Below are positions 1-6,081 of a DNA stretch of 6,393 bases, in pieces. The notes below the pieces were generated by a model. It did no database searches. It worked only from the letters and a program-made list of their open reading frames with translations, and had not been told where the DNA came from. This stretch comes from Flavobacteriales bacterium (lineage in GTDB: Bacteria > Bacteroidota > Bacteroidia > Flavobacteriales > Flavobacteriaceae). Both the position numbers and the translations under genes were made by a program. Every line of letters starts with the position of its first letter. Within the stretch, counting starts at the first letter, position 1. Location: NCBI GenBank assembly GCA_026983815.1, contig JALSTJ010000437.1:1-6393 (forward strand), written 5' to 3'.

Positions 1-1078
1 GCCCATACCAATCCTTGTAAATTTTTCCTTCTTCGTCCATTTCAAAAACCGCCGAGAAAGTCAATTTATCTTCATTGGGTCGCAAGGAACAAAGGTTGTT
101 TGAAAGAATTTCGGGCAACATAGGAATCACTCTATCAACCAAATAAACCGAAGTAGCACGGTTGTAGGCTTCTTCGTCCAAAATGGTTTCAGGCTGAACA
201 TAATGAGAAACATCGGCAATGTGAACACCTATTTCATAATGTCCGTTATCGAGTTTTTTTATTGATAGAGCATCGTCAAAATCTTTGGCATCAAACGGGT
301 CGATGGTAAAAGTTGTAATGGTACGCATATCACGGCGTTTTTTTACTTCGTCATCAGTAATTTCAGTAGGAAGCGACGAAGCAAATTTTTCAATTTCGGG
401 GTCAAAATCGTAGGGTAAATCATATTGATCCAAGATAGCGTGAATTTCGACATCGTGGTCGCCGGGTTTTCCCAATACTTTTACAATTCTACCCAACGGG
501 CTACCGACTTTTTGGGGCCAGTCATACATTTCAACGACTACTTTTTCGCCGTCTTTTGCACCGTTAATATTGTCTTTTTTAACAAAAATTTCTTTGTACA
601 ATTTAGGGTCATCGGGGTCGATAAAAGCATAATTGCGATACATTTGAACAATTCCGGTAAAATGTATTTTTGCACGTTCCAAAATTCTGATTACTTCGCC
701 TTGCGGATTTCTACCGGGACGTTGTTTGGTAATTTTTACTTCGACCAAATCGCCGTTTAAAGCTTTGTTTAAATCGTAATTAGGTATAAAAATATCCTTA
801 TCCAAATTATCAACAATAGCAAATCCGCTACCGTTATTAGTCATATCAATGACACCTACATAAATTTTATTTTCTATAATTTTAAACTTTCCTTTTGAAG
901 TTTCTTTTATCTTTTTTTGCTTGACTAATTTTTTTAAATCTTTTTGAATTTGTTTTCTAATATCAGCAGAATCAAACTCTAATTTTGAAGCAATTTGTTT
1001 GTAATTAAAAGATTTATTAGGGTGTGCACCTAAAATTTGAAGTATTTTAATCAATAGGGATTTATTTTTTTTACTCAT
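1..1078 (-). CDS. rnr: Ribonuclease R, N-terminal 359 residues (cut by window edge)
   Basis: RNase R is a cytoplasmic 3'-to-5' exoribonuclease of the RNB (RNase II) family that degrades structured RNA. I translated this frame by hand from the ATG at 1078-1076; it stays open to the window edge. Residues 1-68 form a lysine-rich winged-helix-like domain, which favours RNase R over RNase II. Residues 72-116 (YVGVIDMTNNGSGFAIVD) and about 138-203 look like the two cold-shock domains. The RNB domain starts near 253. TID at 258-260 followed by AKDFDD at 264-269 gives Asp260, 266, 268 and 269, the same spacing as the four metal-binding aspartates of E. coli RNase II (201/207/209/210). GVHIADVSHYV (284-294) and the stretch around YLVDRVIPMLPE (312-323) are also typical. 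Roughly half of the usual 700-plus residues is present, so the rest of RNB and the S1 domain lie outside. The start is preceded by A-rich sequence with no Shine-Dalgarno. The gene is divergent from the HAD-like gene. Confidence 0.95.
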   Translation of the reverse strand, partial: MSKKNKSLLIKILQILGAHPNKSFNYKQIASKLEFDSADIRKQIQKDLKKLVKQKKIKETSKGKFKIIENKIYVGVIDMTNNGSGFAIVDNLDKDIFIPNYDLNKALNGDLVEVKITKQRPGRNPQGEVIRILERAKIHFTGIVQMYRNYAFIDPDDPKLYKEIFVKKDNINGAKDGEKVVVEMYDWPQKVGSPLGRIVKVLGKPGDHDVEIHAILDQYDLPYDFDPEIEKFASSLPTEITDDEVKKRRDMRTITTFTIDPFDAKDFDDALSIKKLDNGHYEIGVHIADVSHYVQPETILDEEAYNRATSVYLVDRVIPMLPEILSNNLCSLRPNEDKLTFSAVFEMDEEGKIYKDWYG

Positions 1079-1209
1079 TTTTGTTTATTTTTTAAACTTT
1101 TTTTTAGTTATCAACTTTTTCAATACTTATTATATATATAATTTTTTTTGTAAATTTTTAAAAAGAAAAAATGATGATTGTTATAGTGTGTTCGTTTTGT
1201 TAATTGCCA

Positions 1210-1217
1210 CAAAAGTA
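1210..1217 (-). promoter_or_regulatory. Weak candidate promoter -7 element for rnr
   Basis: Read on the minus strand, this is TACTTTTG, an exact match to the Bacteroidota -7 consensus TAnnTTTG. It would start a transcript near 1203 with a leader of about 125 nt before the rnr start codon. There is no TTG at the expected -33 distance (about 1237-1242), and such words arise by chance in AT-rich DNA. Other CAAANNTA matches (1357-1364, 1394-1401) also lack a -33 partner, so the assignment is tentative. Confidence 0.3.
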
Positions 1218-1383
1218 CACAATAATATTCAGATTAGCAGACTTTTACTTTTAATTTATTCTTTTGATAAAAAGTGAATAGTGTGTTGATAAGTTTTAAT
1301 AAGAAAAGTTGCATAAGAAAATATAAAATATCATATAATAATTTTGAGTTTAAAAACAAATTTAGTTATCATTTTCTATTAAA

Positions 1384-1437
1384 AAGTTATTAACAAATTT
1401 ATCAATAATTGATATTTTATATGGAAGTTATTAACAA
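1384..1437. repeat. 13-bp direct repeat pair AAGTTATTAACAA
   Basis: The 13-mer AAGTTATTAACAA occurs exactly at 1384-1396 and again at 1425-1437, with start points 41 bp apart (close to four helical turns). Each copy contains TTATTAACA, which fits a relaxed DnaA-box pattern TTATNNACA, and GTTATTAAC, which is a near-palindrome. The spacing would put two bound proteins on the same face of the DNA. They could be binding sites for a regulator of the divergent genes, or chance duplications in low-complexity DNA. Confidence 0.5.
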
Positions 1438-1549
1438 TGAATTGATAATTATATTATTTATAATTTTTCTTTAAATAAATATATTTTCTTTAAAAAAATA
1501 ATCTGATAATTATGAATAATTTAACAAATTCAGATTTATTATTTTTTAT

Positions 1550-1579
1550 TTGATTTCTATAAAAAAATAACTAACTTTG
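1550..1579 (+). promoter_or_regulatory. Bacteroidota-type promoter of the KdsC-like gene
   Basis: TTG at 1550-1552 (within TTTG 1549-1552) is followed after 19 bp by TAACTTTG at 1572-1579. This matches the -33 TTTG / -7 TAnnTTTG consensus of the Bacteroidota primary sigma factor with correct spacing. Transcription would start near 1584-1587, giving a leader of about 80 nt before the ATG at 1665. It is the best-formed promoter in the window and supports the KdsC-like gene being expressed. Confidence 0.65.
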
Positions 1580-1664
1580 CTACGTGGTAAATTAAATGTA
1601 ATAGTAATTTATATCTCAATTATATTTAATTTATGAAGAAAATAAAAAAAATTAAAACATAATT

Positions 1665-2156
1665 ATGAAAGCAAAGATTAAAATTTTTATTTCGGAAATA
1701 GAAGGCGTTTGGACAGACGGATCGTTTTTTATTAATGGTTCCGGCAATGAGTATTGGAAGTTTAATTTCAATGATTTAACAGGTATTAACTTGTTGAAAA
1801 AGAATAAAATACCATTTTTATTGATTTCCGGCGAAGAATCGGAAGCAGAAAAAAAAGGAATAGCTAAATTTGGCATAAAGTCTTATAAGACAGGTATTAA
1901 AAACAAGGAAAAATTTTTAAATGATTATTTAAAAAAGAAAAAAATTTCTTGGTCGGAAGTTGCCTATATCGGTAGTACAATAGATGATTTGAATATATTG
2001 AAAAAAGCCGGTTTATCCGCCACACCGATAACTTCACCTTTTTATGTGCGAAACGTTGCCAATTGGATTTTAAGAGCCAAAGCCGGCGAAGGAGCTTTTT
2101 CTCAATTCGTTGAAGATTATCTGGAAGAAATCGGAAAATTGAAGGAAAGTTTTTAG
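1665..2156 (+). CDS. KdsC-like HAD-superfamily protein with altered catalytic motifs
   Basis: This 163-residue protein resembles the KdsC/YrbI family of small HAD phosphatases, which hydrolyse 3-deoxy-D-manno-octulosonate 8-phosphate in LPS core synthesis and are about 160-190 residues long. Family landmarks line up along the whole length: EGVWTDG (13-19), LISGEES (53-59), Lys81, YIG (101-103), and AGEGAFSQFVEDYLEE (140-155) in place of the usual GGRGA-type tail. The catalytic positions differ. Motif I, normally DxDGVxTD, is EIEGVWTD (11-18), so both the nucleophile and the acid/base aspartates are Glu. Motif II keeps Ser55. Motif III keeps Lys81. Motif IV, normally GDDxxD, is GSTIDD (103-108), so the Mg-binding Asp pair is Ser-Thr. 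The normal GR after motif II is GE. I infer that it is weakly active or inactive and may bind a ligand or partner. No kdsA, kdsB or sugar-nucleotide gene is nearby. The start is set by the ATG behind an A-rich leader without Shine-Dalgarno. It appears to be a single-gene unit. Confidence 0.8.
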   Translation: MKAKIKIFISEIEGVWTDGSFFINGSGNEYWKFNFNDLTGINLLKKNKIPFLLISGEESEAEKKGIAKFGIKSYKTGIKNKEKFLNDYLKKKKISWSEVAYIGSTIDDLNILKKAGLSATPITSPFYVRNVANWILRAKAGEGAFSQFVEDYLEEIGKLKESF

Positions 2157-2163
2157 TTTAATA

Positions 2164-2248
2164 AACGATTATAATTGTTAATGAAAGCTTAGTATCGTTG
2201 CGAGAAATAGATTAAGCCATATATTGGCGTGTCCGATAGTTAATCGGA
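2164..2248 (+). terminator. Inverted-repeat cluster downstream of the KdsC-like gene, possible terminator
   Basis: Three inverted repeats follow the KdsC-like stop codon. AACGAT (2164-2169) pairs with ATCGTT (2194-2199). GCCA (2216-2219) pairs with TGGC (2225-2228). TCCGAT (2232-2237) pairs with ATCGGA (2243-2248) around a 5-nt loop. The last is the best hairpin and is followed by T-rich but interrupted sequence (to about 2262), so it is at best a weak intrinsic terminator. No clean U-tract is present. Confidence 0.35.
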
Positions 2249-2275
2249 TGTTTATGTATTTTATTGATTATTAGT

Positions 2276-2416
2276 ATGTTAGTCTATTTAATAAAGATAT
2301 TTATTACTATTTTAGCATCGGCGTCGCTTCCAGGGCAAACGCATTATTTCAGGCAAAGTTCTAATTATACAACTTATTATCAAGATTATTGGAGCTTAAT
2401 GACCTTTAATGGTTAA
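2276..2416 (+). pseudogene. Short ORF (46 aa) resembling the 5' end of a secreted-protein gene
   Basis: An ATG at 2276 opens a 46-codon frame ending in TAA at 2414-2416. It begins MLVYLIKIFITILASASLPG and continues with a polar, Tyr/Thr-rich stretch (THYFRQSSNYTTYYQDYW). The hydrophobic core of about residues 2-18 followed by small residues looks like a signal peptide, and the LPGQ junction resembles the cleavage region of many exported Bacteroidota proteins. Base composition rises inside the frame (about 2315-2360) relative to the flanks, as expected for coding DNA. There is no Shine-Dalgarno and no good TAnnTTTG box upstream. I do not recognise a family. It may be a truncated remnant whose 3' part was lost where the repeat-rich block at 2444 onward begins, a genuine small secreted peptide, or a chance ORF. 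Confidence 0.35.
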
Positions 2417-2443
2417 AAATTTCGTTTTCGTTTTTCAATTACG

Positions 2444-2469
2444 CTTTCATTATTTTTTAAAAATGAAAG
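2444..2469. repeat. Hairpin with 8-bp perfect stem
   Basis: CTTTCATT (2444-2451) is the exact reverse complement of AATGAAAG (2462-2469). Inside, after one A-A mismatch, TT (2453-2454) can pair with AA (2459-2460), leaving a TTTT loop. It lies five bases before the 7-bp tandem repeat array. It could act as a transcription barrier between upstream sequence and ileS, or form part of a composite repeat element. It is AT-rich and lacks a following U-tract, so I do not call it an intrinsic terminator. Confidence 0.5.
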
Positions 2470-2473
2470 TTAA

Positions 2474-2526
2474 ATCTGAAATCACAAATCACAAATCACA
2501 AATCACAAATCACAAATCTGAAATCA
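2474..2526. repeat. Heptanucleotide tandem repeat (ATCACAA)5 bracketed by ATCTGAA units
   Basis: Five perfect copies of ATCACAA fill 2481-2515. Each side carries one variant unit, ATCTGAA, at 2474-2480 and 2516-2522. A partial eighth unit, ATCA, follows to 2526. Seven units therefore make a symmetric array. It is open in one forward frame, which explains why an uninterrupted reading frame runs through it into ileS, but I consider it non-coding. Tandem arrays of this size can change copy number by replication slippage. It ends about 108 bp before the predicted ileS -7 box. Confidence 0.9.
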
Positions 2527-2620
2527 TATTATTTTTATTATCAAATGGTTTCGCTCCTATTGAGCTTATATATTTATTAATGCCTTTGCTCTGTTTTTTT
2601 ATAAAAATTAATACATTTAT
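2527..2620. other. AT-rich spacer with a degenerate short hairpin, possible decayed intergenic repeat
   Basis: Between the tandem array and the ileS promoter lies non-coding sequence. Its only clear structure is GCTC (2553-2556) pairing with GAGC (2562-2565) around CTATT, followed by T/A-rich sequence and a run of seven T at 2594-2600. The pattern is reminiscent of short dispersed intergenic repeats with a CTCC...GGAG-type core in some Bacteroidota genomes, but that is an impression from memory and cannot be tested from a single copy. Confidence 0.3.
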
Positions 2621-2636
2621 ATACGAAATATCGTAT
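2621..2636. promoter_or_regulatory. Inverted repeat overlapping the ileS -7 box, candidate operator
   Basis: ATACGA (2621-2626) and TCGTAT (2631-2636) form a perfect 6-bp inverted repeat around AATA. Its right arm overlaps the first bases of the predicted ileS -7 element (2634-2641). A dimeric regulator bound here would compete with RNA polymerase. The arms are short and AT-rich, so chance is a serious alternative. Confidence 0.3.
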
Positions 2637-2641
2637 TTTTG
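2634..2641 (+). promoter_or_regulatory. Predicted ileS promoter, -7 element TATTTTTG
   Basis: TATTTTTG followed by C matches the Bacteroidota TAnnTTTG -7 consensus. It predicts a start near 2648 and a short leader of about 20 nt before the ileS ATG at 2670. No TTG or TTTG is found at the usual -33 spacing (ending near 2612-2614), so strength is uncertain. The position supports translation starting at 2670 rather than upstream. Confidence 0.5.
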
Positions 2642-2669
2642 CAATTCATTAAATAAAATTAGTCATTCT

Positions 2670-5600
2670 ATGAAGCGTTTTAAGGAAAATAAAGGCTTGG
2701 ATTTAACGGCTTTTGCCAAAGAAATACAAGCTTTTTGGGACGAAAATAAAATTTTTGAAAAATCGGTGGAATCAAAACCCAAAGACAAAACTTTTGTATT
2801 TTTTGAAGGGCCGCCGTCAGCTAACGGAATGCCCGGTATTCATCACGTAATGGGTCGTACGGTTAAGGATTTGTTTAATCGTTACAAAACGCTTCAAGGT
2901 TATCGTGTGCCTCGTAAAGCAGGTTGGGATACGCACGGACTTCCCGTTGAACTCGGCGTCGAAAAAGCACTAGGGATTACCAAAGAAGATATCGGTAAAA
3001 AAATATCCGTCGATGAGTACAATCAAGCCTGTAAAACTTCGGTAATGAAATACACCGATATATGGGAACGACTAACCAAAGAAATGGGATATTGGGTGGA
3101 TATGAAAGACCCTTATATCACTTACAAATCCAAATATATGGAATCGGTTTGGTGGCTATTGAAACAAATTTATAACAAAGGTTTGTTGTACAAAGGCTAT
3201 ACCATTCAACCTTATTCGCCCAAAGCGGGAACAGGATTGAGTACACACGAGTTGAATATGCCCGGTTGCTACCGCGATGTTGCCGATAATACCGTAGTGG
3301 CTCAATTTAAAGTTAAAAATGAAAATTTACCCGAAAATCTTTCAAATCTCGATGCACCTCTTTATTTCCTAGCGTGGACGACTACCCCTTGGACTTTGCC
3401 TTCAAATACGGCTTTGGCAGTAGGTCCTAAAATTGATTATATTCTTGTAAAAACTTACAATCCTTATACTTTCCAAAAACAATACGTTATCTTGGCTAAA
3501 AACTTGGTAGGCAAACATTTTGGAAAGAAATTTATCGCTGTTGATGATGAAAATATTTTTAATCAATTTGATGCCGAAACGAGCAAACAAATTCCTTATC
3601 AAACCTTACAAGAGTTCAAAGGAAAAGATTTAACGGGCATAAAATACGAACAACTATTGCCTTATGCCTTGCCTTATGAAAATCCCGAAAATGCTTTTGT
3701 GGTCATTCCCGGTAATTTCGTAACCACCGAAGACGGTACGGGTATTGTTCACATTGCTCCGACTTTTGGTCAAGACGATGCCAAAGTGGCAAAAGAAGCG
3801 GGTGTTCCGCCAATGTTGGTGTTAGATGAAAATGAAAATCCTGTTCCGCTGGTAGATTTACAAGGACGTTTTCGTAAAGAAATGGGCGAATTTGCAGGTC
3901 GCTACGTTAAGCAAGAATATTATGGCGAAGACGAAAAAACACCGCAACGTCCTGTGGATGTGGATATTATCATTAAGATGAAAAACGAAAATCTCGCCTT
4001 TAATGCCGAAAAACATAAACACAGCTATCCCCACTGTTGGCGTACGGATAAACCGGTTTTATACTATCCGTTGGATTCGTGGTTTATCAAAGTGCCGCAA
4101 GTGCGTGAACGTTTAATTGAGTTGAATAAAACAATCAACTGGAAACCAAAATCGACCGGCGAAGGACGTTTTGGTCAATGGTTGGCAAACGCTAACGATT
4201 GGAACTTGTCGCGTTCACGTTTTTGGGGTATTCCATTGCCTATTTGGCGTACCGAAGACGGAAGCGAAGAAAAAATTATCGGTTCGATTGAAGAACTAAT
4301 CAACGAAATTAACAAATCGGTTGAAGCAGGATTGATGAGCGAAAATCCTTATAAAGATTTTGTCGTTGGTGATATGTCCGACGAAAATTACGAAAAAATT
4401 GATATTCATAAAAACTATGTCGATAAAGTCATTTTGGTGTCCGAAAGCGGAAAACCTATGAAACGCGAAGCCGATTTAATCGACGTTTGGTTTGATTCCG
4501 GTTCGATGCCTTATGCTCAATGGCACTATCCTTTTGAAAACAAAGATTTAATAGATAAAAACGAGTTTTTCCCTGCCGATTTCATTGCCGAAGGTGTCGA
4601 TCAAACTCGCGGTTGGTTTTATACGCTTCATACGATTGCCACGATGGTTTTTGATTCGGTTGCTTATAAAAATGTCGTATCAAACGGATTGGTATTGGAT
4701 GCCAAAGGACAAAAAATGTCCAAACGTTTGGGCAACGCCGTTGATCCGTTCAGTACTTTGGAAAAATACAGCCCCGATGCCACACGTTGGTATATGATTT
4801 ACAATGCTAACCCTTGGGATAACTTGAAGTTTGATGTCAAAGGAATTGAAGAAGTACGTCGTAAATTTTTCGGCACATTATACAATACCTACGGATTTTT
4901 TAGTCTTTATGCCAATGTTGACGGATTTACGTACAAAGAAGATGAAATTGCTTATGAAAATCGTCCCGAATTAGACCGTTGGATTTTATCGGAATTAAAT
5001 AGTTTGATTGAAAATGTTACCAAATTCTACGAAGATTATGAACCGACAAAAGTTGCACGTGCCATTTACAAATTTGTCATCGACGATTTAAGCAACTGGT
5101 ATGTGCGTTTGAGCAGAAGACGGTTTTGGAAAGGACAAATGGGAACTGACAAAATTTCGGCTTATCAAACCTTGTATAATACATTGAATATCGTAGCAAA
5201 ATTGATGGCGCCGATAGCACCTTACTACGCCGATAAATTGTATAAAGACCTGAACGAAGTAACACAAATGGAAACTTTTGAATCGGTACATTTGTCGGAA
5301 TTTCCAAAAGTTGATACAAACAAAATGGATAAGGATTTGGAACGCAAAATGCAAAAAGCACAACTCGTTTCGTCCTTGGCGTTGTCCTTGCGTAAAAAGG
5401 AAAAAATCAAAGTGCGTCAACCGCTTCAACGTTTGATGATTCCCGTATTATCGGAACAAGACCGCAAGGATTTACTTTCGGTTAAAGACATTATTTTGTC
5501 TGAATTAAACGTTAAGGAATTGGAATTGCTCGACGATGCTTCGGGGGTGATTGTAAAATCCATTAAACCTAATTTTAAAGTATTAGGACCGAAATTTGGA

Positions 5601-6080
5601 AAAGAAATGGGAAAAATTGCCGGAAAAATCAATCAAATGACCGCAGATGATATTGCTAAATTGGAAAAAGAAGGCAATTTTGAAATCGATTTAGGCGACA
5701 GAAAAATACAACTAACCAAAGACGAAGTGGAAATATCAGCCAAAGAAATAACCGGTTGGACAATAGCCCAACAAGGCGACGTATTGGTGGCTTTGGATAT
5801 AACCATAAACGACCAATTGCGTAAAGAAGGAATAGCACGCGATTTGATTAACCGCATTCAAAATCTACGCAAAGACACCGGCTTGGACGTTACCGACCGC
5901 ATCGATTTGACTTTGGTGGAACAACCTGATTTACAATCGGCTGTGGCAAAATTTGAAGCTTATATCAAAAGCGAAACATTAACGGATAATATCCATTGGA
6001 CAAATAACAAAACAGACGAAATGATTCCGGTTGAAATTGATGAAATTTATTCGGAAATGTCATTGATAAAAAAGAGTTAA
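2670..6080 (+). CDS. ileS: Isoleucyl-tRNA synthetase, IleRS2 type with GIHH signature
   Basis: This cytoplasmic class I synthetase charges tRNA-Ile with isoleucine using ATP. The frame is open from 2409, but I place the start at 2670. That gives 1136 residues, normal for Bacteroidota IleRS, and the upstream 87 codons read through the tandem repeat and the promoter. Numbering from that Met, FFEGPPSANG (44-53) and GIHH (56-59) mark the signature region, and GWDTHGLPVE (85-94) is the form I associate with eukaryotic-like IleRS2. CP1 editing-domain marks are WTTTPWTLP (236-244) and HIAPTFGQDD (361-370). WNLSRSRFWG (511-520), DVWFDSGS (605-612) and KMSKR (682-686) complete the catalytic core. The anticodon-binding and C-terminal regions span about 760-1136. 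The canonical HIGH is altered: Gly56 replaces the first His and His58 replaces the Gly, while the last His (59) is kept. No frameshift is visible. It is followed after one base by leuS, so the two form an operon. Confidence 0.97.
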   Translation: MKRFKENKGLDLTAFAKEIQAFWDENKIFEKSVESKPKDKTFVFFEGPPSANGMPGIHHVMGRTVKDLFNRYKTLQGYRVPRKAGWDTHGLPVELGVEKALGITKEDIGKKISVDEYNQACKTSVMKYTDIWERLTKEMGYWVDMKDPYITYKSKYMESVWWLLKQIYNKGLLYKGYTIQPYSPKAGTGLSTHELNMPGCYRDVADNTVVAQFKVKNENLPENLSNLDAPLYFLAWTTTPWTLPSNTALAVGPKIDYILVKTYNPYTFQKQYVILAKNLVGKHFGKKFIAVDDENIFNQFDAETSKQIPYQTLQEFKGKDLTGIKYEQLLPYALPYENPENAFVVIPGNFVTTEDGTGIVHIAPTFGQDDAKVAKEAGVPPMLVLDENENPVPLVDLQGRFRKEMGEFAGRYVKQEYYGEDEKTPQRPVDVDIIIKMKNENLAFNAEKHKHSYPHCWRTDKPVLYYPLDSWFIKVPQVRERLIELNKTINWKPKSTGEGRFGQWLANANDWNLSRSRFWGIPLPIWRTEDGSEEKIIGSIEELINEINKSVEAGLMSENPYKDFVVGDMSDENYEKIDIHKNYVDKVILVSESGKPMKREADLIDVWFDSGSMPYAQWHYPFENKDLIDKNEFFPADFIAEGVDQTRGWFYTLHTIATMVFDSVAYKNVVSNGLVLDAKGQKMSKRLGNAVDPFSTLEKYSPDATRWYMIYNANPWDNLKFDVKGIEEVRRKFFGTLYNTYGFFSLYANVDGFTYKEDEIAYENRPELDRWILSELNSLIENVTKFYEDYEPTKVARAIYKFVIDDLSNWYVRLSRRRFWKGQMGTDKISAYQTLYNTLNIVAKLMAPIAPYYADKLYKDLNEVTQMETFESVHLSEFPKVDTNKMDKDLERKMQKAQLVSSLALSLRKKEKIKVRQPLQRLMIPVLSEQDRKDLLSVKDIILSELNVKELELLDDASGVIVKSIKPNFKVLGPKFGKEMGKIAGKINQMTADDIAKLEKEGNFEIDLGDRKIQLTKDEVEISAKEITGWTIAQQGDVLVALDITINDQLRKEGIARDLINRIQNLRKDTGLDVTDRIDLTLVEQPDLQSAVAKFEAYIKSETLTDNIHWTNNKTDEMIPVEIDEIYSEMSLIKKS

Positions 6081-6081
6081 T

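Larger units (their letters stand above)
1079..1664. other. Divergent, extremely AT-rich intergenic region
   Basis: This 586-bp stretch separates two divergently transcribed genes and has no convincing ORF on either strand. It is dominated by A/T runs, with G+C that I estimate by eye at roughly 15 percent, well below the flanking genes. It holds a good forward promoter near its right end, a weaker reverse promoter candidate, a 13-bp direct repeat, and three words matching TTATNNACA (1387-1395, 1428-1436, and reverse strand 1284-1292). The least AT-rich part, about 1186-1250, contains an imperfect hairpin pairing TTTTGT (1195-1200) with ACAAAA (1209-1214). I see no tRNA or other recognisable RNA gene. 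Confidence 0.8.

Noticed and set aside
425..760. Forward 111-codon ORF
   Set aside because: It lies antisense within the RNase R gene, whose reverse-strand frame shows clear family motifs through the same bases. The forward peptide has no recognisable features.
1339..1346. Forward TAATTTTG, a TAnnTTTG match
   Set aside because: The nearest TTG (1309-1311) is 27 bp away, too far for a -33 element, and a better promoter lies at 1550-1579.
1633..1662. Nine-codon leader ORF (MKKIKKIKT) ending 2 bp before the KdsC-like start
   Set aside because: Its placement is suggestive of coupling, but an A-rich leader gives Lys/Ile codons by chance and no attenuator-like pairing is visible.
1652..1876. Reverse 74-codon ORF opposite the KdsC-like gene
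   Set aside because: It is antisense to a frame with full-length HAD-family similarity, so it is a shadow frame.
2474..2526. CRISPR array
   Set aside because: The units are 7 bp with no spacers between them; this is a simple tandem repeat.
2527..2669. T-box or other amino-acid-responsive riboswitch before ileS
   Set aside because: The predicted leader is only about 20 nt, and no T-box sequence or terminator/antiterminator pair is visible.
4585..4797. Forward 70-codon ORF within ileS
   Set aside because: It is out of frame inside a region of ileS that includes the KMSKR motif, so it is a shadow.
5077..5857. Cluster of reverse-strand ORFs opposite the 3' half of ileS
   Set aside because: All are antisense to the intact synthetase frame and have no family-like motifs.
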